From Dama dama (lineage: Eukaryota; Chordata; Mammalia; Artiodactyla; Cervidae), in NCBI RefSeq assembly GCF_033118175.1, contig NC_083704.1:50804501-50868500 (forward strand): a stretch of DNA of 64,000 bases. Reading direction: 5' to 3'. Made by a program: the position numbers and the translations under genes. Below, piece by piece: positions 10,858 to 21,305 of this stretch. Each line of letters begins with the position of its first letter. Positions within the stretch are counted from its first letter, which is position 1. The notes below the pieces were generated by a model. It was not told the origin of the DNA. It saw only the letters and a list, made by a program, of their open reading frames with translations, and ran no database searches.

Positions 10858-11500
10858 CTCACACCCATCATGACCACTGGAAAAGCCACAGCTTTGACTA
10901 GACAGACCTTTGTCAGCAAAGTGATGCCTCTGCTTTTGAACATGCTGTCTAGGTTTATCACAGCTATCCTTCTAAGGAGCAAGTGTCTTTTAATTTCATG
11001 GATGCAGTCACTGTCCACAGTGATTTTGGAGCCCAAGAAAATAGTTCGCCACTGTTTCCACTGTTTCTCTTCTATTTGCCATGAAGTGATGGGACTGGAT
11101 GCCATGATCTTAGTTTTCTGAAGGCTGAGCTTTTAAGCCAGTTTTTTTCACTCTCCTCTTTCACTGTCAAGAGGCTCTTTAGTTCCTCTTTACTTTCTGT
11201 CATTAGAGAGGTATCATCTGCATATCTGCAGTCATTGATATTTCTCTCAGCAATCTTGATTCCACCTTGTGATTCATCCAGCCTGGCATTTTGCATGATG
11301 GACTCTGCATGTAAGCTAAATAAGCAGGGTGACAATAAACAGCCTTTATGTACTCCTTTTCCAATTCTGAACCAGTCAGTTGTCCCATGTAAGGTTTTAA
11401 CTGTTGCCTCTTGACCCGCATACAGGTTTCTCAGGAGACAAGTAAGATGATCTGGCATTCCCATCTCTTTAAGAATTTTCCACAGTTTGTTGTGATCCAT
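10815..11500 (-). pseudogene. BovB RT ORF remnant with intact YADD box
   Basis: The minus-strand block 11072-11500 begins MDHNKLWKILKEMGMPDHLT and contains RYADDTSLMTE; the catalytic box is at 11213-11224. The next block (10815-11105) continues with the 'GSKITVDSDCIHEIKR' region in another frame. The downstream C-terminal part is split by the SINE. It is not translatable as one protein. Confidence 0.88.
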
Positions 11501-12522
11501 GTAGTCAAAGGCTTTAGCATAGTCAATGAAGCAGCAGCAGATTTTTTAAAAAGTTCCCTTGCTTTCTCTATGACCCAACAAATGTTGGCAATTTGATCTC
11601 TGCTTCCTCTGCCTTTTCTAAAGGGAACTGGGCAGGTAAAATTTTGAAGAACTGATTGTTAAAAAAATCTCAGCAAGCTCCAAGCAGAATTAATGTAGAG
11701 AAAATCACATCTAGTTATATCCTAAACCTATCATACTATATAATATACTGAAAATCAAAGATAAGAAGAAAAAATCTTCAAAGCAGCAGAGGAAAATGAC
11801 TCACTGTATCCAGAGGAACAAAGATAAAAATGATGGCTGACATTTCATCAGAAACTTTAAAGATCAGAAGAGAATAGGATTATATCTTCAAAGTGGTAAA
11901 AGAAAAAATAAACTGTCAAGTAAAAGTTCTGTATCCAGCAAAATTATCCTTCAAGAATGAGAATGAAATACAGATATTTTTAAATAAACAAAAGCTGAGA
12001 GAAGTCACTGCTACCAGACATTCAATGCAAAAAGAAAAGAAAAATAGAATGAGTTTCTTTAGGTTGAAGGGAAATCGTAACAGAAATCTTTATGAAAGAA
12101 TAAAGAGTGCTAGAAATGGTGAATGTGTGGGCATATACTACCTTATTTCTTATTTAACTTTTTAGAAGACAGTGGTTTAAAGGAAAACTAAAACAAAATT
12201 TTAAAAATCTTATGGTGTTTATAACACATGTCACTGTAAAATATACGATTACACAAAAATAGTGGTAGGTAGACATATGGTATTCTTATTTCAGTAAGAG
12301 TGATACTTTGGATAGTAAAGTAACTCAAGATAAACTGTGCACTTAAATTAAAGATACCTATTGTAATTCTTAAAAGTCACAACTAACAAAACATTTTAAA
12401 AGGGAGATTAGAACTTTCTTGGAGGATGAGGGTAACATCTCAGTTTATGGAAGTCCCACAACCTAGAAGAGGGCCTAACAGGTGCTGAATTCTGAATAAA
12501 TTTAAATTAAGCAACAAATGTA

Positions 12523-13664
12523 AGTTCAGTTCTGTTCAATCGGTCAGTCATGCTCAACTCTTTGTGACCCCATGGACTGCAGCACACCAGGCTTCCCTGT
12601 CCATCACCATCTCCCAGAACTTGCTCAAACTCATGTCCATTGAGTCAGTGATGCCATCCAACTATCTCATCCTCTGTCATCCCCTTCTCCTCCTGCCTTC
12701 AATCTTTCCCAGCATCAAGGTCTTTTCCAATGAGTCAGTTCTTTGAAGCAGGTGGCCAAAGTATTGGAGTTTCAGCTTCAACATCAGTCCTTCCAGTGAA
12801 CACGGAGGACGGATCTCCTTTAGGATGGACTGGTTGGATCTCCTTGCAATCCAAGGGACTCTCAAGAGTCTTCTCCAACACCACAGTTCAAAAACATCAA
12901 TTCTTTGGTGCTCAGCTTTCTTTATAGTCCAACTCTCACATCCATACATGACTACTGGAAAAACCATAGCTTTGACTAGATGGAATGGAGCTTTGTCAGC
13001 AAAGTAATGTCTCTGCGTTTTAGCATGCTGTCTAGGTTGGTCATAGCTTTTCTTCCAAGGAGTAAGTGTCTTTTAATTTCATGGCTGCAGTCACCATCTG
13101 CAGTGATTTTAGAGCCCCTCCTCGCCCCCGCCAAAAAATAAAAGTCTCACTGTTTCCATTGTTTCCCCATCTATGTGCCATGAAGTGATGGGACCAGATG
13201 CCATGATCTTAGTTTTCTGAATGTTGAGTTTTAAGCCAGCTTTTTCACTCTCCTCTTTCACTTTCATCAAGAAGCTCTTTAGTTCTTCACTTTCTGCCAT
13301 AAGGGTAATGTCATCCGTGTATCTCAGGTTATTGATATTTCTCCTGGCAATCTTGATTCCAGCTTGGGCTTCATCCAGCCCAGCATTTTGCATGATGTAC
13401 TCTGCATATAAGTTAAAAAAGCAGGGTGACAATATACAGCCTTGACGTACTCCTTTTCCTATTTCAAACCAGTTTGTTGTTCCACATCCAGTTCTAACTA
13501 TTGCTTCTTGTCCTACATACAGATTTCTCAGGTAGCAGGTAAGGTAGTCTGGTTTTACCATCTCTTTAAGAATTTTCCACAGTTTGTTTTGATCCACACA
13601 ATCAAAGGCTTTGGCATAGTCAATAAAGCAGTAGATGTGTTTCTAGAACTCTCTTGCTTTTTCA
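12523..13664 (-). mobile_element. BovB LINE, 5'-truncated, about 1.1 kb (antisense)
   Basis: The 3' end with 'agttcagttctgttcaatcg' is at the left and the truncation in the RT at about 13664. Near 13115-13140 a C-rich/A-rich patch ('cccctcctcgcccccgcc') interrupts otherwise standard BovB sequence. Confidence 0.94.
12677..13597 (-). pseudogene. BovB RT ORF remnant with YTDD in place of YADD
   Basis: The minus-strand block 13109-13597 begins MDQNKLWKILKEMVKPDYLT and carries RYTDDITLMAE. The catalytic box at 13310-13321 reads Tyr-Thr-Asp-Asp instead of Tyr-Ala-Asp-Asp. A second block, 12677-12967, is the C-terminal region. The aspartates remain, but frame breaks elsewhere make the copy non-functional. 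Confidence 0.88.
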
Positions 13665-13974
13665 AGAGTAAGAGTATACGTAAACATATGAATAAAAAAA
13701 GTAACAGGATAGGCAGTGATAAGCACCATAAAAGAGGCAACAATAAAGTATCATCAGAGTTCAGAGGTGACGAAGACTATATTATATAGAAAGAAGACAA
13801 AATAAATGTAATTTCACTCTTATGGAAAAACACAGGTATTATAGGTTCTCTGTTGTTACACAAACACACACACATAGATACACTGTGCTATCGTTTTTGT
13901 TCCCTGGGCTAGAACATTGTTACTCTGTGGAGAGGTTTCTTCTATCTGTGGAGGAGGTGAATCTAGAATCTCCA
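13665..13974. other. No gene seen
   Basis: Unassigned sequence between BovB and an L1 fragment, with a short CA run near 13861-13875. Confidence 0.45.
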
Positions 13975-14126
13975 CTCCATCAATACTTCCTCTATACCCA
14001 TTAGCAGTCACTCCCCATTTCTTTATTTTCCAGTCCTGGTAACCACTACTCTACTTTCTATCTCCACAGCTGTGAATATTCTGAACATTTCATATAAATG
14101 GAATCAAACAATATGTGGCCTTGGAT
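13975..14126 (-). mobile_element. L1M 3' region fragment (antisense)
   Basis: 'cccattagcagtcactcccc', 'ggtaaccactactctacttt', 'aacatttcatataaatggaa' and 'caatatgtggcc' are the reverse complement of the conserved L1M 3' region. It stops abruptly next to a sense L1 tail. Confidence 0.75.
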
Positions 14127-14128
14127 TT

Positions 14129-14358
14129 GAAAGGAAGTGGGTGTAGCTGCAAAGGACACACGAGGGATTTCGGTTGTGATAAGAACGTATTGTGTCTTGA
14201 TTGTGTCAGTGTCAGTATACTGGTTGTGACTATGTATTATAGATTTGCAAAGTGCTATCTTTAGAGGTAACTGGGTAAAGGGTACATGGCATATTTTTAT
14301 CATACTATTTCTATGTTACTTCTTACAACTGAATGTGAATCTACAGTTATAAAACTTT
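14129..14358 (+). mobile_element. L1 3' UTR fragment (sense)
   Basis: 'ggaagtgggtgtagctgcaa', 'cacacgagggatttcggttg', 'aactgggtaaagggtacatg' and 'acttcttacaactgaatgtg' follow an L1 3' UTR in sense orientation to near its end. It lies head to head with the antisense fragment on its left. Confidence 0.72.
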
Positions 14359-14534
14359 TGCTAGAAAAAGACTTAATCTTCAGGGATTTGTAGCAAGGTC
14401 CCTTGAGCTCCCAGACTAGGCAAGGTCTCCTTGTCCTGAGCTGTGATAATACCCTGTATTTCTGTTTCATGTCATTCATTCTTCATGATCAAAATTTGAA
14501 AATTATTTCTGTTGTCATGGCTTTAACATCTGTC

Positions 14535-14658
14535 ACTCTTACTAGATTGCAAATTCCGTGAGAACAAAGACAGCATCTGTCTAGCTTGTGGCCATAACCA
14601 TAACCTAGTAGCTGACCCATAGGACATCACTAATAACTATTCGTTGAATGAATCCTGG
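14535..14658 (+). mobile_element. L2 LINE 3' end
   Basis: 'ctagattgcaaattccgtga', 'aaagacagcatctgtct' and 'cgttgaatgaat' follow the L2 3' terminus in sense orientation. Confidence 0.65.
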
Positions 14659-14940
14659 CACATCTTAGAAATCATTTAGATATTACAATTTGTCTTTTTT
14701 GGATGAGCAATCAGTTCTTTGAGCATGTAAATAGTCCAGTTGGACCAGAACTATCAGAACTTACTTTTTCAGACCTCTAGACTGAAGTACTCTCTGTAAA
14801 AGTTAAAACATTCTAGCCAAATACACACAAAAAAGACAGTGTGTGTAACAACAGAAAAATGACTTTGACTTTTAAATGCTCACACTTAACGATTCCTCAG
14901 AAACTATTTACACATCAGTCTAATTAAGAAACATCTAATG

Positions 14941-14970
14941 TAAGATCTTAAAATGCATTTTAAGATCTTA
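14941..14970. repeat. Perfect 30-bp palindrome without spacer
   Basis: The 15-nt half TAAGATCTTAAAATG is followed directly by its exact reverse complement. The half itself contains the 10-bp palindrome TAAGATCTTA, which therefore occurs twice. Flanking bases do not extend the symmetry. Confidence 0.95.
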
Positions 14971-14979
14971 AAATGAAGA

Positions 14980-15006
14980 AGGTCACTTGGCTGAGTGACC
15001 CTTAGC
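14980..15006. repeat. Two overlapping, mutually exclusive short hairpins
   Basis: GGTCACT pairs with AGTGACC across a 6-nt loop (14981-15000). Alternatively CTTGGCT pairs with AGCCAAG, reusing the first loop. They begin 10 bp after the 30-bp palindrome. Confidence 0.75.
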
Positions 15007-18000
15007 CAAGCTAATAAAAAGAAAAAGAAAAAAGAAAAGCATGCTCTGATAAATTAGATCAGAAAAAAAAAGGTGCTTATAAATTTCCTTTCCATCTATT
15101 TCTCCTCTAGATGTGAAATGAACCTTATCTTCCTTATTTAGTGCACAAAAGTTGATGAGTTATCTTTACAAAAACTTCTAATTCCAATTCCAGTTCCAGT
15201 TCTGGGTTCTGGGTCTTCTGTGTTCCACCCTGTTCCTCAGGAAGGAGCTCAATACCTATTTCTGTCCAACAGCACAAAGACAGATTGGGTCTTGACAGAA
15301 ATACATGAGAAACCCCGTAAGGACAGTCATTTCCTCCACTCAGGAAGTACTTCTGCTAAACCTGTCCTTTGCTCTCCTTCACAGCATACGGTTTTTCCCC
15401 AGGGCAAAGCCTTACTTGCCAGCAGGGAAACACTGCTCTGGTCTGCTGTTTGCTGGATGCCCTTCCTAACCCTTCCGAGAAAGGCTTCCTTCTCCCAGTG
15501 GCTATAGTTAGAACTTCTAAAGGGGCCTCTGGGCCTCTGGAGCCACCATCTCTACTCCCTGGGGTCTCCTTCAACAAAACCTCCCAATGCAACAGGCAGT
15601 GGTAATGAGGTGGAAGAAGATGCTCTAGCAAATATCACAAGCCATCCCTACCCCAACATATCCCATTAGTGGTCTCTACAACACTTCCAATCCACACCCC
15701 TCACCCCGCTCTGAAATCAGGACACTGTGTATGCAAAACAGGCGACAGCAGCTCGTCAGTGACCAGGAAGGCATCTCCCCAGTTCTTTCCACGCACAGCT
15801 TGCTATCCTTCTGAATGGCTACAGGCTTTTTTTTTTTTCCCCAGTACTACTTACAAAACAATAAAGAAAAATTATTATAGAAAACTTTGTAATCAAAAGG
15901 TTTCCACAGGATACACAATTCAAAACCACAATTCTTTTTTTTTCCCCACTGTGCAACAGCTCTGTGCAACTGGCACTTACTTAAGACAGCTTTCAAAGAA
16001 AATATGTTTGCAGTTCAAAGATAAGTAAGTTTTTAGTAAACTGTCAAAAGGACTTTTTTCTTCTTTGCTGCTGGTGGAAAAATCCAAAAAGAAAGAGTAT
16101 GTAAGAGGAGAAGGCTTATCTCTGAATTATACTACATGTGCAGACCTAGATTGCCAGAAATTCATTAATAACTGGAATAATCAGGGTGAGTGGCTATTGC
16201 TCACCATCCCACCCTTGTACTGAGTTAGGTTTTGCCATCAAAATAATGAGAATGAAATGCTAAAATTATCATATGTGATTAATTAAAAGTTATTAAACTG
16301 CTTTCTTATAATTTTCAATCTCATACAAGCTCTACATTAAAAACCTATGTTAATTCAAAGTATGCGATTAAAAATAGGGAAGATGCCATTTTAACAAGGT
16401 GTCCTTTTGCATCAATTCTAACTGAAAAGTGCCCAAATGGCAATATCAGGCAACAAAGAACAAAACCAAGAAGCCAGTCTGGAACCCACAGGACACGAGA
16501 TAGCAGAACAAGCTGAAGGGCTAAACCAACACTAGTGTCCATAAGAAAGTTCTCCAGCTAGTGAACCCATGCAGCTCCGGTTTGTGTGAAGGACGCTGCA
16601 CTGTGGGTTGCTCACATATGCCATCCTTTCAAGGCTGTATTTTGCCTGTTGCCCAACATGGTTTTTGTGAAGAACTAACAATTCAGTGCCACACTTAAGG
16701 ACCTACAGAAAGGATTAACAATATCAAAGCTGTAAGCCCATAAGGAAAGAGTCAAACCGCTGCAGAAACTGTAAGAGAAAATTTAAATGACAAATAAAAT
16801 TACCAAATGATAATTCTACAAATGAAAAACAAATTATTCACCTTTAAAGCACAAGATGGTCCAAAGACATGAAGACTCCAACCTAAAGTGAAAGAAGAGG
16901 AAGACCCAGCATTTCTTTTTCATTTTGGAAATGGGGAGGGGGAATAGGGGCTAACATTATAGACCCTGAAGCTGCACAGTTTAGGAAATTTCACAAAAAC
17001 ACTTTTTTTTTTTAAACGTAGGAAAACAGATTCCCAGCTCCTTCTGCTCCTCCTTAGTTAGCTAACAGCACGGGAACCTCCTCAGCATTATTTCATGGTG
17101 AGCAGATGGTAGTCTGAAATTTCTTTGATAAAAACAATCTACTGGCAGGGGTTGGAGAGAGGTCAGCGGAACCCAGATTAACAATTGATCAGCTCTAATG
17201 AACCGTCATAGCAATAAACTCAGAGACTGTACACAGACAGACCTGCTATTCCAGGAAAAGCAATGGGGCCGACACCCACGCTGTTAACAGACTTGCACGT
17301 AACAGCATCAGTGTTTCACAGCTTCAAAACCTTCATCGAAGCAGACATACATCTTGGATGCACGTCTATTTTCTCAAAGTCTTCTCTCTTCCACTTTTCC
17401 ACAAAAGTGCATGTGATTTACTCTGACCCAGAGAATATTCCGTCATGGTCCAGATACTGAATGACACTCTGTAATATTGACAGATTATTTCAGCATCTAC
17501 TCTGTGCTCAAACCACAGCTATAGCCTCTGATATTCATCTTGTACTTATACAGAACAGATGACAATGGGAGAGGAAAAGCTGAGCCCATCATCTTTGTCC
17601 CCAAGAGAACAAAAACTCTAAGAACCCAGAGACCTATTCTCTCAGTCTCTATACTTTCGGAGAGAGATGCTCATGCTGCATTCATGTTTCTATCATCACA
17701 TTCAACAAGGGAATCAGTATGCTGCACCAGAATTTTATTGTAAGGGTTCAATCATAGGAAGGAAGTCAGAGCACTCTTAGAAAATCACAACTGATTCAAA
17801 AAGACAAAAAAGAGAGAGCGAGAGCTCTTGTTAAACTAAACCACAGAACATTTTCCTCTCCTGAAGGAAAAACAATCCTATAAGTCAATTAAATCATTCC
17901 TTCACTCACCCAATTACTTTTTGAAGACTACTGATATCAAAATAAAATTGACTAAATGAGTCATAAACACCTGACTTTCCAAGAGTCCTGAGTTCCAATA

Positions 18001-18637
18001 ATCTTTTTCAATCTCTTACAAACTTACTTCTTCCTTTGGGACCAATGAATTCAAATGTTCGACCCAGAAAACCTCAAGAACAAGGACATTCTCTTGCATA
18101 AGCACCATACAGGGGGCAAAATGAAGAAATTCAAAATTGAGACAATATTAATGTCTAAAGCACAGTCTGTATTCAAATCTTTGTTTCTGGCTCCAGATCT
18201 TATTTAGGATCATGAGTGTTTGCATTCAGTTGTCATGTATCTATATTGTCCTTTAATGTTCCACAGTCAAAATTTTGATGATATTTTATCATAGTTAGAT
18301 TCAGGTTATCAATTTGAGTCTGCACAAGCAATATTTTATTTTTCCTGGCTATCACATCTGAAGGCACTTTGTCTCTTTGTGCCATTATTGATATTAACTT
18401 TGATTACCTGTTTAAGATGGTGTCTGCCAGGATTATCCATAATAAAGCTATTTTCCCTTTGTAATTATTAATAATAAGCAATTTGTGGACAGATACTTTG
18501 AAATTATCAATGTCTTGTTCTTCATCAAACCTGCCAATTTTAGCATCCACTGAAGATTCTTGCCTGAAGCAATTACTAACATAATTTTATAATGCCATCA
18601 TTTTTTCTGTATTCAGTAGTTGACAATGTACTATAAG

Positions 18638-18853
18638 GGGCTTCCCAGGTGGCTCAGTGGTAAAAAATCCACCTGCCAATGCAGGAGTTGCAGGGTCAGT
18701 CCCTGGGTTGGGAAGATCCCCTGGAGGAAGAAATGGCAATCAAATCCAGTATTTTTGCCAGGTTAATGTCTTGAACAGAAGAGCCTGGCAGGCTATAGTT
18801 TATGGGGTCCCAAAGAGTCAGACATGATTTAAGTGACTGAGCATGAGCACAAC
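18638..18853 (+). mobile_element. Bov-tA SINE
   Basis: The head 'gggcttcccaggtggctcag' is followed by a Bov-A body ending 'gggtcccaaagagtcagaca'. Direct repeats TGTACTATAAG (18627-18637) and TGTATTATAAG (18854-18864) flank it with one mismatch. It adjoins or inserted into the left end of a MER1-type element. Confidence 0.93.
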
Positions 18854-18864
18854 TGTATTATAAG

Positions 18865-19149
18865 ATCAGTACTGGTCCATGGCCTGTTAGAAACCAGGCT
18901 AAATAGCAAGAGGTGAGCAACAGACAAGCAAGTGAAGCTGCATCTGTATCGATAATGCTCCCCATTGCTCACACTATCTCCTGAACTCTGCCTCTTGTCA
19001 AATCAGCAGCAGCATTAGCTTCTCACAGAAGCATGAACCCTAAATGCAATGCACTTAAATCATACTGAAACCATCCTTCCACCTCGCATCCGTGGAAAAA
19101 TGATCTTCTATTAAACTGGTCCCTGGTGCCAAAAAGGTTGGGGACCACA
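18865..19149 (+). mobile_element. MER1-type non-autonomous hAT (Charlie) DNA transposon
   Basis: 'gtactggtccatggcctgtt', 'aagaggtgagcaacag', 'ctcccca' followed by the 'ctcctgaactctgcctcttg' block, and the right end 'ctggtgccaaaaaggttggg' match the MER1 family. The left terminal inverted repeat is missing, probably lost beside the Bov-tA insertion. Confidence 0.78.
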
Positions 19150-19215
19150 GCTAAAAGAGCTTTCCCTTCTCTGTTATTTATGTGTTTGTCTATTTATCCA
19201 TCTGTTTGTTTATTT

Positions 19216-19434
19216 GAGCTTCCCGGGTGGCGCTAGTGGTAAAGAATCCACCTGCCAAAGCAGGAGACACAAGAGATGCAAGTTTGATCCCTGTGTAGGG
19301 AAGTTCCCCTGGAGAAGGAAATGGCAACCCACTCCAGTACTCTTGCCTGGTAAATCCCACGGACAGAGGAGCCTGGCGGGCTACCATCATGGGGCCACAG
19401 AAAGTCAGACACTACTGAGCAACTGAGCACACGG
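19216..19434 (+). mobile_element. Bov-tA SINE
   Basis: The head 'gagcttcccgggtggcgcta' is followed by the body with 'ggcaacccactccagtactc' and the 3' end 'gccacagaaagtcagacact'. T-rich sequence with 'ttgttt' flanks both sides. Confidence 0.93.
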
Positions 19435-21245
19435 ATTGTTTTTTATTTATTATCAGCTTGGACTCACAGATTCTCATCAAATTAAGTTGATTTGAGTTGA
19501 CTTTCTGTCAATTACAACCAGAATATTGCTGAAAAAACTTCTGGAACTCCCAAGAAGAGATAGTTAGTTTCCTTGGCAAGGCACTTAAAAGGTCCATCCA
19601 ATTGTCACACTTGCAAAGATGCTTCCTAATGCTTCCATTAAATCCCTTCCAGTCCACTCTAGGAAGTTCAAACCCTTGAAAAGGAGGCACACTGCAGACA
19701 AATGGGGCCAACAAATGCCCCCTGGTTCTTCCTGGAGCCACCAAGCAGGTAAGGCTATAGGAAGACAAGGTGCTTCTTGCTATTTGCAGCTGACTCTGCC
19801 CTTTGTAACTTTGCTCAAAGAGCAGGGCTGTCCGCCCCATTCCTCTCCAGGTGTTACCAACAATCCCCAAGCCTTTTCCCACCTCTTCCTGGAGCCTCTG
19901 ATGCTTAACTGCATTCTTGGTTCTATTTGCTTCATACATTCAGTGTTATGACTAAAAATGATTGTTTCCTCTCCAGACCCATTCTTCAACCTTCTCCACC
20001 AAAAGTCTCAGAAACTCTGAACCAAATCAACTACACCAACAGTTAGGTTCAGTCAATGGTGGGTTACAGCAAGAAATCAGAAGACTAGAGACAGTTATTG
20101 GAGGTATCCTTTCCCCCAAATTCTACCCTTATCACCTCACCATTTCACTACCAAGTACCCTTTCTGTATGGCTACCATCCCTGGGTTCTAGAAACCACCC
20201 CCTCCCCTTGCTCCTTCAGGCCAAGTGTGTGGCTTGCCCCAAGAATATAACACATTGCTTGTTGGTTTCTTTTACCACGTATTTGTAAATATTCTCATTA
20301 TTAAACTTGCCTCTATTACTCCATTTGAGTTGGCATTCTTTATCCACAAGGCAAAAAATATAGATGGAAGCGATGACAAGAGGGACATCCAAGGGACAGA
20401 GACACAGTCAAAGGCTATCTTTGGTATCAACATCTTTTTCTGTGCTTGAAGATTTATCTTTTCCATATGAGTGAAAACATGGCAAAATAAACACTATTTC
20501 CTAATTGTGACCACATGGCACTAAAAGAAGTATGTATGTTCTAGCAAAGCACAGCCTTAAGGAGTTAAGATTCACTCCTGTTTTGCCAGCAGTAAGGAAA
20601 AGTCACAAACTCAAAATGACAATACAGATAAAATTTCCTTCTGGAAGGACCCAAAGGAACCTCAAAGTATTATTCAATTCACTTCTTGCCTTTTACTATG
20701 TTTTATATATACATGGCAGCATTGAAATCCTTCCCAACCAGATACATGTGTGCTATGATTAGATATTAGATTCACTATAAGAAACTTATTAAGCAGATGT
20801 TCAAATCCAGGTCTGTGAATGATGTAATTTTTAAATATAATTAACAGTAACCTCAAGGTTAGATCCATATGTTCTTTCAGTCACTTAAAATGCAGTCATG
20901 GAAGAGGGATTTGGATATATTCTGCCATCTATCTTATCAATTTATCATTAAAAGCTCTGGTGATTACTGTCAGTTGACTGATTAACTCCCCCAGAATTAG
21001 GAGTTCACTGAAACCTGGTTACATGCGTGTAAGTATGCATTATCACTTGTAATTTACACAGTGGAAAATGGTTGAGGATCGTTGTCCTGTCTTGTTAAGA
21101 AATAGGTACATTTATTTCAACTCTGTACCATACTCTAAAAAGCCTTCTCCCCAAACATCTGAACCCTGGTATTCCCAGTATACCTAGTGTTTCTCCTTTA
21201 GCAGCAAGCACAAAAAGCAGTTTAACTCAAACTAGAATCAGTTAC
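19435..21245. other. No further exon seen; single-copy sequence downstream of the exon in gene orientation
   Basis: Open frames at 19508-19989 on both strands have no splice context and do not resemble known proteins. No repeat family was recognised. If the exon at 21246 is real, this is intron. Confidence 0.45.
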
Positions 21246-21305
21246 CTGCAAGTCGGCATCAAATTCATGTTTCAGGTGTGCCTCTTCCGCAGCCTCCACA
21301 AGACG
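21246..21305 (-). CDS. Candidate internal coding exon (60 nt, phase 0) of an unidentified host gene
   Basis: Read on the minus strand, a long pyrimidine-rich tract ending in TTTACAG precedes the segment, and the segment ends CTTGCAG followed by GTAACT, so both splice sites match the vertebrate consensus well. The 60 nt encode 20 residues without a stop, RLVEAAEEAHLKHEFDADLQ. The peptide is charged and helix-prone, as in a coiled coil or helical bundle. It is not part of any repeat recognised here and is more GC-rich and CpG-containing than its surroundings, as expected of a constrained exon. I could not assign the peptide to a gene. No other exon was recognised, so the flanking introns would run at least to the window edges, about 21 kb downstream and 43 kb upstream on the minus strand. 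It could be a chance splice-site pair, but both sites plus an open phase-0 frame make that unlikely. Confidence 0.7.

Larger units (their letters stand above)
10226..11622 (-). mobile_element. BovB LINE, 5'-truncated (antisense), carrying a Bov-tA
   Basis: The 3' end lies at the left ('gttcagttgctaagttgtg') and a 5' truncation inside the RT region lies at about 11622. The body is interrupted at 10644-10857 by a sense Bov-tA. It divides the L1M copy, so it inserted after that L1M and before the Bov-tA. It is more diverged from the shared BovB sequence than the copy at 5326-7228. Confidence 0.93.
9562..12440 (+). mobile_element. Old L1M/HAL1-like LINE, three times interrupted
   Basis: Pieces at about 9562-9755, 9973-10225 and 11623-12440 line up in one direction with the ORF1 region and following sequence of mammalian L1M/HAL1. 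Examples are 'gttggaattagcagagaaag', then 'ttaacagtagattggaaact', then 'tgtatccagcaaaattatcc' and 'aaacaaaagctgagagaa'. A residual frame at 11893-12165 preserves part of the ORF1 C-terminal domain (VLYPAKLSFKNENEIQ). The gaps are filled by an L1 3' UTR fragment and by a BovB that itself carries a Bov-tA, so this element is the oldest layer. The subfamily is uncertain. Confidence 0.75.
14659..18637. other. About 4 kb with no gene seen; mostly single-copy, includes a perfect palindrome
   Basis: No exon with convincing splice sites and no dated transposon was recognised. The stretch holds the 30-bp palindrome and hairpins near 14941-15010, T runs at about 15827-15838, 15935-15943 and 17003-17013, and several short open frames at 15220-15631 that lack splice context or protein-like composition. 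It may contain conserved non-coding sequence, which cannot be judged from one genome. Confidence 0.45.

Noticed and set aside
15220..15631. Open frames of 78-95 codons on both strands
   Set aside because: No splice sites at useful positions, no recognisable domain, and both strands open equally, as in chance frames of GC-richer sequence.
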